61,152 nucleotides of DNA from Mycobacterium sp. (GTDB taxonomy: Bacteria; Actinomycetota; Actinomycetes; Mycobacteriales; Mycobacteriaceae): contig JARLGR010000233.1 in NCBI GenBank assembly GCA_031292665.1, forward strand, positions 1 through 61,152. Direction: 5' to 3'. The notes under the pieces were generated by a model. It saw nothing but the letters and a program-made list of their open reading frames with translations, was not told the origin of the DNA and did no database searches. Position numbers and translations under genes: made by a program. Position 1 is the first letter of the stretch, and each line of letters starts with the position of its first letter. Below, piece by piece: positions 35,340 through 44,325 of this stretch.

Positions 35340-35833
35340 AGCTTGTAACCGATGGCACGAAGCAGGTCATGCCGCTCGGCTACGTCACGGTCGGTCTCGG
35401 TCCCCAGCGGGGTTCCTCCGTCGACGACGCCCACGATGCCGCGACCACGCGGCGTCACCGCGACGATAACATCTACCGGATTGGCTGTGGCGCAGAAGAT
35501 TCCGCACACCTCAGGCACCGCCTTGACCGGGTTGAGGATGTTGACCGGAAATCCCTCCCGCAAAAAGACCACGAAGCTGTGCCCGGCCGCGATGGCCAGC
35601 GCGGCGCGGGTCGCCAGCTCGACCAGCTCGGCATCGTTGCCGCTGCGGCGCACCAGGCGCGGCCCGGACGCCTCACAGAAGGCCAGCCCGAACCGAAGCG
35701 AGGCGCTTACGCCTGCCAGGGCCTCGTGCAGGTCTTCCACCGTCTTGATGAAGTGCGCCTGGCCGATGACCACGTTGACGTCGTCCGGTTTCTCAACGGA
35801 CACCACATCCCAGGACACCGACGTCGTTGTCAC
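35336..35833 (-). CDS. Adenosine-specific kinase family protein (Rv3735-like)
   Basis: Start GTG 35833 (VTTTSVSWDVVSVEKPDDVN) is chosen because the upstream in-frame residues are Trp/Arg-rich noise. 165 aa. Family landmarks: NVVIGQAHFIKTVEDLHEAL, FGLAFCEASGPRLVR, HSFVVFLREGFPVNILNPVK and CGIFCATANPV. The archaeal/bacterial family has been described as adenosine-specific kinase; activity in mycobacteria is inferred. Divergent from tgs2, as in the M. tuberculosis Rv3734c-Rv3735 pair. Confidence 0.82.
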   Translation of the reverse strand: MTTTSVSWDVVSVEKPDDVNVVIGQAHFIKTVEDLHEALAGVSASLRFGLAFCEASGPRLVRRSGNDAELVELATRAALAIAAGHSFVVFLREGFPVNILNPVKAVPEVCGIFCATANPVDVIVAVTPRGRGIVGVVDGGTPLGTETDRDVAERHDLLRAIGYKL

Positions 35834-35910
35834 GCACCCATGCTGCCACGGCGGCGGCGATCTTCTCCAGAGGCCTTCGCGTGGCGACACAGTCGGGGTC
35901 TAATGGGTGG

Positions 35911-37266
35911 ATGGAACTGATGATGCCCACCGATGCGATCTTTCTGCTGGGAGAATCCCGCGAGCATCCCATGCATGTCGGCGGCCTGCAGTTGTACGAG
36001 CTGCCGCCGGGCGCCGGTCGCGGCTTCGTCCGCGAGTTCTATGACCGGTTGGTCGCCCAGCAGGACTTCCAGCCCACCTTCCTCAAGCGTCCGGCGACGT
36101 TCGTCGGCGGATTCGCAAATCTGGGCTGGTCCTACGACAAGAACATCGACATCGACTACCACGTGCGGCGCTCGGCGCTGCCGTCGCCCGGGCGGGTCCG
36201 CGAACTGCTCGAGCTGACGTCGCGGTGGCACAGCAGCCTGCTGGATCGCCACCGTCCGCTGTGGGAAACCCACGTCATCGAGGGTCTGAAAGATGGTCGG
36301 TTCGCGGTCTACACCAAGATCCACCATGCACTGATCGACGGTGTCTCCGCACAGAAGCTGATGCAGCGCGCGTTGTCGATCGACCCCGACGACCCCGAGA
36401 TCCGGGCGCCCTGGAGCCTGCCCAAACGCAAGCGCAGGTCCATCCCGTCATCCCCGTTGAGTTCATTGATGCGTACGGCGGGATCCCTTGCGGCACTTGC
36501 GCCCTCAACGGTATCGCTGGCGCGCGCGGCGCTGCTCGAGCAGCAGCTGACCTTGCCCTTCGGCGCCCCGCGCACCATGTTGAACGTCAAGATTGGCGGC
36601 GCCCGCCGCTGCGCTGCGCAGTCATGGTCGTTGGAACGCATCAAGAGCGTCAAGAAGGCGGCGGGCGTCACCGTCAACGACGTCGTCTTGGCGATGTGTT
36701 CGGGTGCCCTGCGCTACTACCTGCTCGAGCACGATGCCCTGCCGGACACGCCGCTGCTCGCGATGGTTCCGGTCAGCCTGCGCACCGAGGGCGAAGCCGA
36801 CGCCGGGGGCAACCTGGTCGGAGCCATCCTGTGCAACCTCGCCACCGACACCGACGATCCCGCGGCGCGGTTGCAGACGGTCAGCGACTCGATGCGCAAC
36901 AACAAAAAGGTGTTCTCCCAGTTGCCGCGCTTCCAGGCACTGGCGCTGTCCGCGATGAACATGGCAGCACTGAGCCTGGCGGCCGTCCCGGGGTGGGTGG
37001 CGTCGACGCCCCCGCCGTTCAACATCGTCATATCGAACGTCCCCGGACCCACGCAGGCGCTGTACTGCGGGGGCGCCCGACTCGACGGCAACTACCCGTT
37101 GTCCATCGTGCTGGACGGGCAGGCGCTGAACATCACCCTGGCCAACAACGCCGACAACCTCGACTTCGGGCTGGTCGGCTGTCGGCGCAGCGTGCCGCAC
37201 CTGCAGCGCCTGCTCGCGCATCTGGAGTCCTCGCTCAAGGACCTAGAGCGCGCCGTCGGAGTCTGA
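35911..37266 (+). CDS. tgs2: Wax ester synthase/diacylglycerol acyltransferase, Tgs2-like
   Basis: Makes triacylglycerol or wax ester from acyl-CoA. 451 aa from ATG 35911 (MELMMPTDAIFLLGE). Active-site HHALIDG at ~residues 141-147; PLWETHVIEGL before it; later NDVVLAMCSGALR and NIVISNVPGP. The symbol is given because the gene lies between NUDIX and adenosine-kinase-like genes exactly as Rv3734c does. The upstream in-frame part from 35827 overlaps the divergent gene and is rejected. Confidence 0.85.
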   Translation: MELMMPTDAIFLLGESREHPMHVGGLQLYELPPGAGRGFVREFYDRLVAQQDFQPTFLKRPATFVGGFANLGWSYDKNIDIDYHVRRSALPSPGRVRELLELTSRWHSSLLDRHRPLWETHVIEGLKDGRFAVYTKIHHALIDGVSAQKLMQRALSIDPDDPEIRAPWSLPKRKRRSIPSSPLSSLMRTAGSLAALAPSTVSLARAALLEQQLTLPFGAPRTMLNVKIGGARRCAAQSWSLERIKSVKKAAGVTVNDVVLAMCSGALRYYLLEHDALPDTPLLAMVPVSLRTEGEADAGGNLVGAILCNLATDTDDPAARLQTVSDSMRNNKKVFSQLPRFQALALSAMNMAALSLAAVPGWVASTPPPFNIVISNVPGPTQALYCGGARLDGNYPLSIVLDGQALNITLANNADNLDFGLVGCRRSVPHLQRLLAHLESSLKDLERAVGV

Positions 37267-37270
37267 GGGG

Positions 37271-37756
37271 TTGGCCAAGCTCAGCGCGGGCGTGCTGGTG
37301 TACCGGACGCGCGACGGCGTGGTCGAAGTCCTGATCGCCCATCCGGGCGGCCCGTTCTGGGCGCGCCGGGACGACGGGGTCTGGTCGATCCCGAAGGGCG
37401 AGCACTCCGAGGTCGAGGATCCCTGGGAGGCCGCCCAGCGCGAGTTCGCCGAGGAACTCGGGCTCGCGGTGCCGGCCGGGCCGCGGCTCGACCTTGGCGC
37501 CTTGAAACAGCCCAGCGGCAAGCTGGTCACCGCCTTCGCCGTCGAGGCCGATCTCGACGTCACCGGCGCGCGCAGCAACGCCTTCCCCTTGGAATGGCCG
37601 AAAGGCTCGGGCACCATCAAGGAGTTCCCCGAAGTCGATCGGGTGGGCTGGTTTACGGTGACGCAGGCGCGCACCAAGCTGCTCAAGGGCCAGCGCGCAT
37701 TTCTCGATCGACTGATGACGCATCCGGCGTTAGCGGGATTGCGGGAAGGGAACTGA
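37271..37756 (+). CDS. NUDIX hydrolase (Rv3733c-like)
   Basis: 161 aa, probable TTG start at 37271, four bases after the tgs2 stop. Nudix box: GEHSEVEDPWEAAQREFAEE then LGL, with the REFAEELG core intact. Hydrolyses a nucleoside diphosphate linked to another group; the small size and context resemble bis(5'-nucleosyl) polyphosphatases of mycobacteria. Same strand and operon as tgs2 and the following dehalogenase (one base between stop and ATG). Confidence 0.88.
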   Translation: MAKLSAGVLVYRTRDGVVEVLIAHPGGPFWARRDDGVWSIPKGEHSEVEDPWEAAQREFAEELGLAVPAGPRLDLGALKQPSGKLVTAFAVEADLDVTGARSNAFPLEWPKGSGTIKEFPEVDRVGWFTVTQARTKLLKGQRAFLDRLMTHPALAGLREGN

Positions 37757-37757
37757 C

Positions 37758-38663
37758 ATGCAGACCTTGCGGACACCCGACGACCCGTTCGATGACGTAC
37801 CCGACTTCGATTATGCCCCAATCTATTCCGAGATACCTGACGGCGAGGGCGGCACACTGAGGGTCGCCTGGATATCCGATGGGCCCCAGGACGCGGATCC
37901 GGTTCTCATGCTGCACGGCGAGCCGTCGTGGTCGTACCTGTACCGCAAGATGATTCCCATCCTCGTCGACGCCGGGCATCGCGCGATCTGCCCGGACCTC
38001 GTCGGGTTCGGTCGTTCGGACAAGCCGACCCGCATCGAGGACCACACGTATGCGCGTCATGTCGAATGGATGCGGGCCCTGGCATTCGACGTCCTCGACC
38101 TTCGCGACGTGACCCTGGTGGGCCAGGACTGGGGCGGGCTGATCGGATTGCGACTTGCCGCAGAGCATCCCGAACGGTTTGCCCGGGTGGTCGTCGCCAA
38201 CACCGGCCTGCCCAACGGGGAGCAGCCGATGGCCGAGATCTGGTGGCGGTTCCGCGAGGCCATCACGACGGCGCCGGAGATCAACGTCGGTTGGTTCGTC
38301 CAGGGCGGCTGCCGCCAGCAGATGAGCGACGAGGTGCGCGCGGGCTATGACGCGCCGTTTCCCTCCGACGAGTACTGCGCCGGGCCCCGCGCCATGCCCG
38401 GCCTGGTGCCCACGTCGCCGGACGACCCCGCGGCCGCGGCCAACAAGGCGGCGTGGGCCAAGCTGTCCGTAAGCCCGACACCCATGCTCGTCGCCTTCAG
38501 CGACAGCGACCCGATCACCGGGCCCATGGGCGCGATCTTCCAGCGCGAGATGCGCGGCGCGCAGGGCATCGATCACCCCGTGATCCGCGGCGCCGGGCAC
38601 TTCCTGCAGGAGGACGCCGGCGAAGAGCTGGCCGGCCACATCGTGGAGTTCCTGCGGCGCTGA
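37758..38663 (+). CDS. Haloalkane dehalogenase-type alpha/beta hydrolase
   Basis: 301 aa. HGEPSWSYLYRKMIP (oxyanion region), nucleophile Asp in VGQDWGGLIGL, acid region SDSDPITGP and catalytic His in GAGHFLQEDAG. These match mycobacterial haloalkane dehalogenases (DhmA / Rv2296 type), which cleave carbon-halogen bonds; natural substrate unknown. The start ATG has GGAAGGGA upstream. Confidence 0.87.
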   Translation: MQTLRTPDDPFDDVPDFDYAPIYSEIPDGEGGTLRVAWISDGPQDADPVLMLHGEPSWSYLYRKMIPILVDAGHRAICPDLVGFGRSDKPTRIEDHTYARHVEWMRALAFDVLDLRDVTLVGQDWGGLIGLRLAAEHPERFARVVVANTGLPNGEQPMAEIWWRFREAITTAPEINVGWFVQGGCRQQMSDEVRAGYDAPFPSDEYCAGPRAMPGLVPTSPDDPAAAANKAAWAKLSVSPTPMLVAFSDSDPITGPMGAIFQREMRGAQGIDHPVIRGAGHFLQEDAGEELAGHIVEFLRR

Positions 38664-38693
38664 TCCGGTCGCGGGAGCGGGCAGAATGTGAGG

Positions 38694-39917
38694 ATGACGA
38701 CCACGCCCGCGCAAGCGGACTTGCAGCGGTTGCTGCGGCTGTTGGACCCGGCCAACCGTGCAGACCCGTACGGGATCTACGCACAGTTTCGCGATCTCGG
38801 GCCCGTGCAACTGCCCGAGGCCAACATGGTTGTCTTCTCGAGTTACCGCGACTGCGATGACGTACTGCGGCACCCGTCCACGAGCAGCGCCTTCATGAAT
38901 TCGACGGCGATGAAGCGGCGGATCGAGGCCGGCGTGGCGCAGCGTCGGCAATTCCCGCCGGGATTCTTGTTCCTCGATCCGCCCGATCACACCCGCCTGC
39001 GCAAGTTGGTGGGCAAGGCGTTCGCGCCGAAAGTCGTCAACGCGTTGAAGCCCGACATCGCGGGCTTGGTGGATGGATTGCTCGACGCCATCGCCGGTGG
39101 GTGCAATGTCGTCGAGGACTTCGCCTATCCGCTGCCCGTGGCGGTGATCTGCCGACTGCTCGGTGTACCGCTGGAGGACGAGCCGGAGTTCGGCCGCGCG
39201 TCGGCGGTGCTGGCGCAGGCGCTGGACCCGTTCGCGACCATCACCGGGGTGCCGCCGGAGGTGGGAAATGAGCGGATGCAGGCGGTCGGGCGGCTCCGCG
39301 AGTACTTCCACAACATGATCGACCGGCGCCGGTCACAGCCCGGCGACGATTTGTTGTCGGCTCTGATCGCGGTGGAGGAGTCCGGTGACCAGCTGACCGA
39401 GGAGGAGATCGTCTCCACCTGCAATTTGCTGCTCATCGCCGGACACGAAACGACGGTGAACCTGATCGGCAATGCCATCCTGGCCATGCTGCGCAACCCC
39501 GTTCAGTGGGCGGCATTGGGTGCCGACGCCGGTCGAGCACCGGCGATCGTGGAAGAGACTTTGCGTTATGACCCACCCGTGCAACTGGTCGGCCGAATCG
39601 CGGCCGCGGACATGACGGTGGGAAGCGTCGACGTTCCGGCCGGCGACATCATGATGCTGCTGGTGGCGGCGGCGCATCGCGACCCGGCCGAGTTCGAGTT
39701 ACCCGATACCTTCGATCCCGATCGGAAAGCGCTGCGCCACCTGGGTTTCGGCCGTGGAGCGCATTACTGCCTAGGCGCGCCGCTGGCTCGGCTGGAGGCC
39801 GGCGCCGCCCTGTCGGCCATGGCCGCGCGCTTCCCGGACGCCCGGCTGGACGGCGAGCCGCAGTACAAGGCCAATGTCACGCTGCGCGGACTGTCGGCGC
39901 TGACGGTGGCGGTCTAA
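38694..39917 (+). CDS. Cytochrome P450
   Basis: 407 aa from ATG 38694 (a GTG at 38688 is also in frame). I-helix IAGHETT (~249-254), ExxR in EETLRYDPPV (~288-291) and heme-binding GFGRGAHYCLGAPLA with Cys ~359. All canonical. Family number not assigned. It follows the dehalogenase by 30 bases. No ferredoxin gene is adjacent; a frameshifted one lies at 51409. Confidence 0.92.
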   Translation: MTTTPAQADLQRLLRLLDPANRADPYGIYAQFRDLGPVQLPEANMVVFSSYRDCDDVLRHPSTSSAFMNSTAMKRRIEAGVAQRRQFPPGFLFLDPPDHTRLRKLVGKAFAPKVVNALKPDIAGLVDGLLDAIAGGCNVVEDFAYPLPVAVICRLLGVPLEDEPEFGRASAVLAQALDPFATITGVPPEVGNERMQAVGRLREYFHNMIDRRRSQPGDDLLSALIAVEESGDQLTEEEIVSTCNLLLIAGHETTVNLIGNAILAMLRNPVQWAALGADAGRAPAIVEETLRYDPPVQLVGRIAAADMTVGSVDVPAGDIMMLLVAAAHRDPAEFELPDTFDPDRKALRHLGFGRGAHYCLGAPLARLEAGAALSAMAARFPDARLDGEPQYKANVTLRGLSALTVAV

Positions 39918-40077
39918 GTCAGCCGCACCTTCGTATCAGGAGGCCGTAGCGGGTTTACACGTTGCCAGCAAAGCGGTGCGGTGATCTACGTCCCACTGGT
40001 CGAGCGTCCCCGAGATATCAGTGCGACCGAACTGTAGGTTAGGTAGCAATGAATGACAAAAGGCCCGGTAGAGCGTG

Positions 40078-41262
40078 ACTTCGCCACCGCTGCACCATAA
40101 GGAGAGTCCGGTCTTCGCAGCAGACCGCGGCGCCTATTGGCGCCAACTGCGCGCGCTGGGTCCCGTGGTGAAAATCGATGCGGGCAAACCAGAGCTGCAC
40201 GGCTACTACCTGACCAGGCGGGACGACGTGCGGGCGGCTTTGCTCGACCCGGACACGTTTGTCTCACCGCCGAAAACCTTCAAGATCGCCTTGTTCGGCT
40301 TGCCGCTTCTTCAGGTGCCGCTCTCTTGCGGGACGCGATCCGAGCATTCCCGTTTCGGCCGCGTCTTGCATCCCCTGTTCAGTCCCAAAGCGTTGGCCCC
40401 CTTCGCTCCGGCCCTGCACGCGCAGGCCGCCACGCTGTTCGACACGGTCGCCGCCAAAGGGCAATGTGACGCAGTCGAGATCACGGACACCTACGCCTGC
40501 CGAGCGCTCCTCACGGTGTGCGGGATACCGGCTGAAGACCCCAGGGCGGTGCGGTTAATCCGGGCCGCAGTAATCGGGGACCCCAACGGGGCAGCAGAAC
40601 TTGAACTCATCCGCTGGCTGGATTCAGTGCTGGTCACCCAGACGACAAACCCCCAGCGGCTGCCGGGCGTTCTCTGGCCACTGTTGGAAGGGGTCGAGGG
40701 CGTTAACGATTTTCCGCTCAGCCAGGTCGAAGTTATTTCGGTCATTCTTCTGTTATTTTCTGTTGCGGGCGTCGAAATGGTTTCCGCGGCAAACTGTTTC
40801 ATGCTTCTACGTCTTGCTTGCGATTCGCAACTACAGGCCCAGTTGCGCGAAGATCCGGCCCAGTTCCCGGCGTTCGTTGAGGAGATGATTCGATTGGAGG
40901 CGCCGGGGCCGGCCATCCCGCGCGTCACCTCGAAAGAAGTTGAAATCGGCGGCGTCGCAATCCCGGCGGGCAGTGTGGTGTGGCTGGCTTTGGAAGCCGC
41001 GGGCAGAGAAAACGGCGGCGACGAGATTTTGACGGCAAGCAACGGAGAGATTCAACGGCAGCGCCACTGGGCGTTCGGCAGCGGCATGCACAGATGCTTG
41101 GGCATGCACCTGGCCCGACTTGAAATGGTGGCGTTTTTGACCGAGTGGTTAAGTCGTGTCCCGCCATTCGAGCTACAACCAGGCTTCACGCCGACCGTTG
41201 TGCATCAGCCGACCGGCGTGACCCACCTGGCCAGCCTGTTGCTGCGCTGGGGCGTTCGGTGA
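40078..41262 (+). CDS. Cytochrome P450 with unusual I-helix
   Basis: About 395 aa with a GTG start at 40075 (VTSPPLHHKESPVF). Heme loop WAFGSGMHRCLGMHLARLE is normal (Cys ~341) and ExxR is EMIR (~270-273). The I-helix oxygen-activation motif reads FSVAGVEMV (~229-236), with Met where the family has an acid/alcohol-Thr pair, and the segment before the heme loop (GRENGGDEILTASNGEIQRQ) is unlike the usual RDPxxFPDPDRF. It may catalyse a non-standard P450 reaction. GC content is lower than its neighbour's, hinting at separate acquisition. Confidence 0.85.
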   Translation, partial: TSPPLHHKESPVFAADRGAYWRQLRALGPVVKIDAGKPELHGYYLTRRDDVRAALLDPDTFVSPPKTFKIALFGLPLLQVPLSCGTRSEHSRFGRVLHPLFSPKALAPFAPALHAQAATLFDTVAAKGQCDAVEITDTYACRALLTVCGIPAEDPRAVRLIRAAVIGDPNGAAELELIRWLDSVLVTQTTNPQRLPGVLWPLLEGVEGVNDFPLSQVEVISVILLLFSVAGVEMVSAANCFMLLRLACDSQLQAQLREDPAQFPAFVEEMIRLEAPGPAIPRVTSKEVEIGGVAIPAGSVVWLALEAAGRENGGDEILTASNGEIQRQRHWAFGSGMHRCLGMHLARLEMVAFLTEWLSRVPPFELQPGFTPTVVHQPTGVTHLASLLLRWGVR

Positions 41263-41800
41263 GGGCATCTCGGCCGCGTCCACCGCACCGCCACGCGCGT
41301 ACTTGACCTCTCCGGTCAATACCGCTAGCTGGCGCGGCGTGAATAAGAGGCCCGTCGTGCGGGCAGGAAGCCGGCGCGCCGCCTCGCGCGGCGTACCGCG
41401 GCGAGCCCGTATCGTTCGAGTTGTCGACTGTGTTGGTCGCAGCCGCAGAGCAGATCCCTCGTTTGATATGTAGCTTCTGTTGCGCGGCCGGCCTGGATGC
41501 ACACGACGCAGTACATGAGGATGGAACCGCGATCGAGCGGTGAGCTCCTAGTCTGCCCAGCCGGAAGATCGGAATGCAGTACGCGGCGGTGACGACCGCT
41601 TCGCGTGCCGGGGGGTAGAAGTTGAAGCATTGGGAGAAGACGTCGAAAGTTGGGATGGCTCACGATGTCACCTCTTAAATTAAATTAATCTCCAGGCGGA
41701 CCGGGCGGGTGAAACCATCGTTTCAGCGAGCCGGCACGCTGACATGAGTAGTTTACTACCCCATTTGCCCATAGCCCCCAAGTTGTTTCACAAAAACGTG
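41263..41800. other. Intergenic region without recognised gene
   Basis: Minus-strand frames here are Arg/Ser-rich and lack plausible starts. An AT-rich patch (41675-41700, TTAAATTAAATTAATC) stands out from the GC-rich background. Confidence 0.45.
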
Positions 41801-41807
41801 GCCTCAA

Positions 41808-42070
41808 GGCGAAAAGAATTACTTTCAGCGAAATGTATTAGTTGGTCTTGATCGCCGCCCGCGCCGCCGAAAGCAACTTAGCCGCATTATGAGTATTTGC
41901 GGTTCGCTGTCTACCTCGCCCGCACCGCGGAAACGCAATGAATGCACCCCTTCGAGTACTTTGAGTTTGTACTCGCCGCCATTCCTACGCTGCCGAACAC
42001 AACGAACGCGCCCTCTAAACATTTTCAGTTTGCTGTGCGACGCCCAAGCCGCCGAACGCAATGAACTTCG
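41808..42070 (+). repeat. Degenerate tandem repeat block, four to five units of about 55-71 bases
   Basis: Unit starts at about 41808, 41863, 41934, 41990 and 48 bases-aligned 42048. The sharpest core is GCCGAAxxCAAxGAA: GCCGAAAGCAACTTA, GCGGAAACGCAATGAA, GCCGAACACAACGAA, GCCGAACGCAATGAA. Each is followed by a GC-rich patch, an AT-rich AGTTTG-like patch and CGCCGCC/CGCCCAA. It ends directly before the 3' end of ligC. Noncoding; role unknown. Confidence 0.55.
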
Positions 42071-42075
42071 CCCCT

Positions 42076-43152
42076 TTAAGGCCGCGGCGCACCCAGGCCC
42101 GGGACGATATCGCCGAGACGGAAGGTGACCGGCTGCTCAAGCTGCTCGTAGGTGCACGAGCGCGGGTCGCGGTCGGGGCGCCAACGGTTGAACTGGGCGG
42201 TGTGGCGGAATCGTTGGCCTTCCATGTGGTCGTAGCGGACCTCGACCACGCGTTCGGGCCGCAGCGGCACGAAGGAGAGATCTTTACCGGCGTTCCAGCG
42301 GGAGAATTCGTTTTTCAGCGGCGTCCGTTCCCCGGCTTCATGGGCGGCCCAGTTCCACGGATGTCCCTCGAAACTGGTGACGAGTGGCCGCAGTTCCGTG
42401 AACAGCCGCCGCCGTTCGGCCATCGGAAAGGCGCCGATCACACCGACGGAAGCGAGCTGGCCGTCTTCCTCGTAGAGACCGAGCAGCAGTGAACCGATCG
42501 CGTCGCCGCCGGACTTGTGTACTCGATACCCGGCGACCACGCAGTCGGCGGTCCGCTCGTGCTTGATCTTGAACATCACACGCTTGTCCGGTTGATACGT
42601 CAGCGTCAGCGGCTTGGCGACGACGCCGTCCAGACCGGCTCCCTCGAACTCCTCGAACCATCGTTGCGCGGTCTGCAGATCCGTGGTGGCCGGGGTGACG
42701 TGGATCCAGGACCCGGCGCCCGCCAAGGCGTCGACGAGCGCGGCGCGCCGTTCGCTGAACGGGCGCCGGGTGTAGTCGTCGTCGCCAAGGGCCAGCAGGT
42801 CAAAGGCGATGAAGGACGTCGGCGTCGTCTGGGCCAGCATGCGTACGCGCGAATCGGCGGGGTGGATGCGTTGTTGCAGTGCCTCGAAGTCCAGGCCGTG
42901 GTCGGTGGCGATGACGATTTCGCCGTCGATCACGCAGCGCTTCGGCAGTTCGGCCCGGACCGCCGAGACCAGCTCGGGGAAATAGCGGGTCATCGGCCGC
43001 TCGTTGCGGCTGCCGACCTCGACCTCGTCGACGTCTCGGAAGCAGATGGACCTGAATCCGTCCCACTTGGGCTCGTACGACGCGCCCGGCGGAATCGACC
43101 GAACCGACTTGGCCAGCATGGGCGGGACGGGCGGCATCACGGGTAGGTCCAT
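42076..43152 (-). CDS. ligC: ATP-dependent DNA ligase LigC-like
   Basis: 358 aa from ATG 43152 (MDLPVMPPVPPMLAKSV). Nucleotidyltransferase motif I is EPKWDGFR with the adenylated Lys; later motifs include VIDGEIV, FIAFDLLALG, GLDGVVAKP and FKIKHERTADCVV. C-terminal OB-fold part present. Divergent from the LigD-type polymerase gene with only 25 bases between starts, as Rv3731/Rv3730c in M. tuberculosis. Likely backup repair/end-joining ligase. Confidence 0.9.
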   Translation of the reverse strand: MDLPVMPPVPPMLAKSVRSIPPGASYEPKWDGFRSICFRDVDEVEVGSRNERPMTRYFPELVSAVRAELPKRCVIDGEIVIATDHGLDFEALQQRIHPADSRVRMLAQTTPTSFIAFDLLALGDDDYTRRPFSERRAALVDALAGAGSWIHVTPATTDLQTAQRWFEEFEGAGLDGVVAKPLTLTYQPDKRVMFKIKHERTADCVVAGYRVHKSGGDAIGSLLLGLYEEDGQLASVGVIGAFPMAERRRLFTELRPLVTSFEGHPWNWAAHEAGERTPLKNEFSRWNAGKDLSFVPLRPERVVEVRYDHMEGQRFRHTAQFNRWRPDRDPRSCTYEQLEQPVTFRLGDIVPGLGAPRP

Positions 43153-43177
43153 AACCCGATTGTGCTGGAATCGAAGG

Positions 43178-44215
43178 ATGGCTGCTGCAGAGGAGCTCGA
43201 CGTCGACGGCATCGCGGTGCGCCTGACCAGCCCGGACAAGGTGTACTTCCCCAAGCTGGGCTCCAACGGCACCAAGCGACGGCTCGTCGAGTACTACCTC
43301 GCCGTGTCAGCAGGTCCGATGCTGGCGACCCTGCGCGACCGGCCCACCCATCTGCAGCGCTTCCCGGACGGCATCGACGGCGAGGAGATCTATCAGAAAC
43401 GGGTGCCGCAGCACCACCCCGACTACCTGGAGACATGCCGGGTGACGTTCCCCTCGGGACGGACCGCCGACGCGCTGAAGGTGACCCACCGCGCAGCGAT
43501 CGTGTGGGCGGCGCAGATGGGCACCATCACGCTGCACCCGTGGCAGGTGCGCTGCCCGGACACCGACCACCCCGACGAACTGCGCATCGACCTGGATCCC
43601 CAGCCTGGCGTCGCCTTCAAAGAGGCGCGGGCGGTCGCCGTCGACGTACTGCGGCCCCTGCTCGACGAACTCGGCCTGGTGGGATACCCGAAGACGTCCG
43701 GGGGCCGCGGGATTCACGTGTTCCTGCGGATCGCCACCGACTGGGATTTCGTCGAGGTGCGCCGGGCCGGCATCGCCCTGGCGCGTGAGGTCGAGCGCCG
43801 CGCTCCCGACGCGGTGACCACCTCGTGGTGGAAAGAGGAGCGCGGCGAGCGGATCTTCATCGACTTCAACCAGAACGCCCGCGACCGCACCATGGCGTCG
43901 GCGTATTCGGTGCGGCCCACGCCGGTCGCGACGGTGTCGATGCCGCTCACGTGGGACGAGCTGGCCGACGCGGATCCCGACGACTACACCATGGCGACCG
44001 CGCCCGACTTGGTGAAGCACCGAGAGGACCCCTGGGCGGCAATGGATGACGTGGCCCAGTCGATCGCTCCGCTGCTGGAGATGGCCGCCGCCGACGAGGA
44101 GCGGGGGCTCGGCGACATGCCGTATCCGCCGAACTACCCGAAGATGCCGGGGGAGCCGAAACGGGTGCAGCCGAGCCGGGATACGGATTTGAAGAGGGAG
44201 AACAGGGGGGAATGA
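43178..44215 (+). CDS. LigD-type NHEJ DNA polymerase/primase (Rv3730c-like)
   Basis: 345 aa stand-alone polymerase domain of the archaeo-eukaryotic primase fold. Catalytic Asp pair in RIDLDPQPGV, His region TSGGRGIHVFL, and third Asp in IFIDFNQNARDRTMASAYS. Acts on double-strand break ends with ligase partners. The last 25 residues (PKMPGEPKRVQPSRDTDL plus tail) are encoded by a segment repeated at 50986 and 57688, which suggests that this 3' end is an integration target whose reading frame has been restored. Confidence 0.92.
   Translation: MAAAEELDVDGIAVRLTSPDKVYFPKLGSNGTKRRLVEYYLAVSAGPMLATLRDRPTHLQRFPDGIDGEEIYQKRVPQHHPDYLETCRVTFPSGRTADALKVTHRAAIVWAAQMGTITLHPWQVRCPDTDHPDELRIDLDPQPGVAFKEARAVAVDVLRPLLDELGLVGYPKTSGGRGIHVFLRIATDWDFVEVRRAGIALAREVERRAPDAVTTSWWKEERGERIFIDFNQNARDRTMASAYSVRPTPVATVSMPLTWDELADADPDDYTMATAPDLVKHREDPWAAMDDVAQSIAPLLEMAAADEERGLGDMPYPPNYPKMPGEPKRVQPSRDTDLKRENRGE
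44137..44213 (+). repeat. LigD-polymerase 3'-end repeat, copy 1 (in gene)
   Basis: Starts CCCGAAGATGCCGGGGGAGC and runs through GCCGAGCCGGGATACGGAT to the stop region. In the first 55 bases it differs from copy 2 at about six and from copy 3 at about four positions. Candidate attachment site lying within the intact gene. Confidence 0.7.
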
Positions 44216-44325
44216 GTTAGGCCAGTTCCGAGCAGGGGATGCCGCCCGACTTCTCCGTACGCGAATACCACCTCTCCGCCCGTTTCGCCCAGCAGCTCGG
44301 TGCGGTTGGCGACTGCAAGTACCCT

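Noticed and set aside
41808..42070. CRISPR array
   Set aside because: Units are degenerate, irregularly spaced and mostly repeat without unique spacers; no cas genes.
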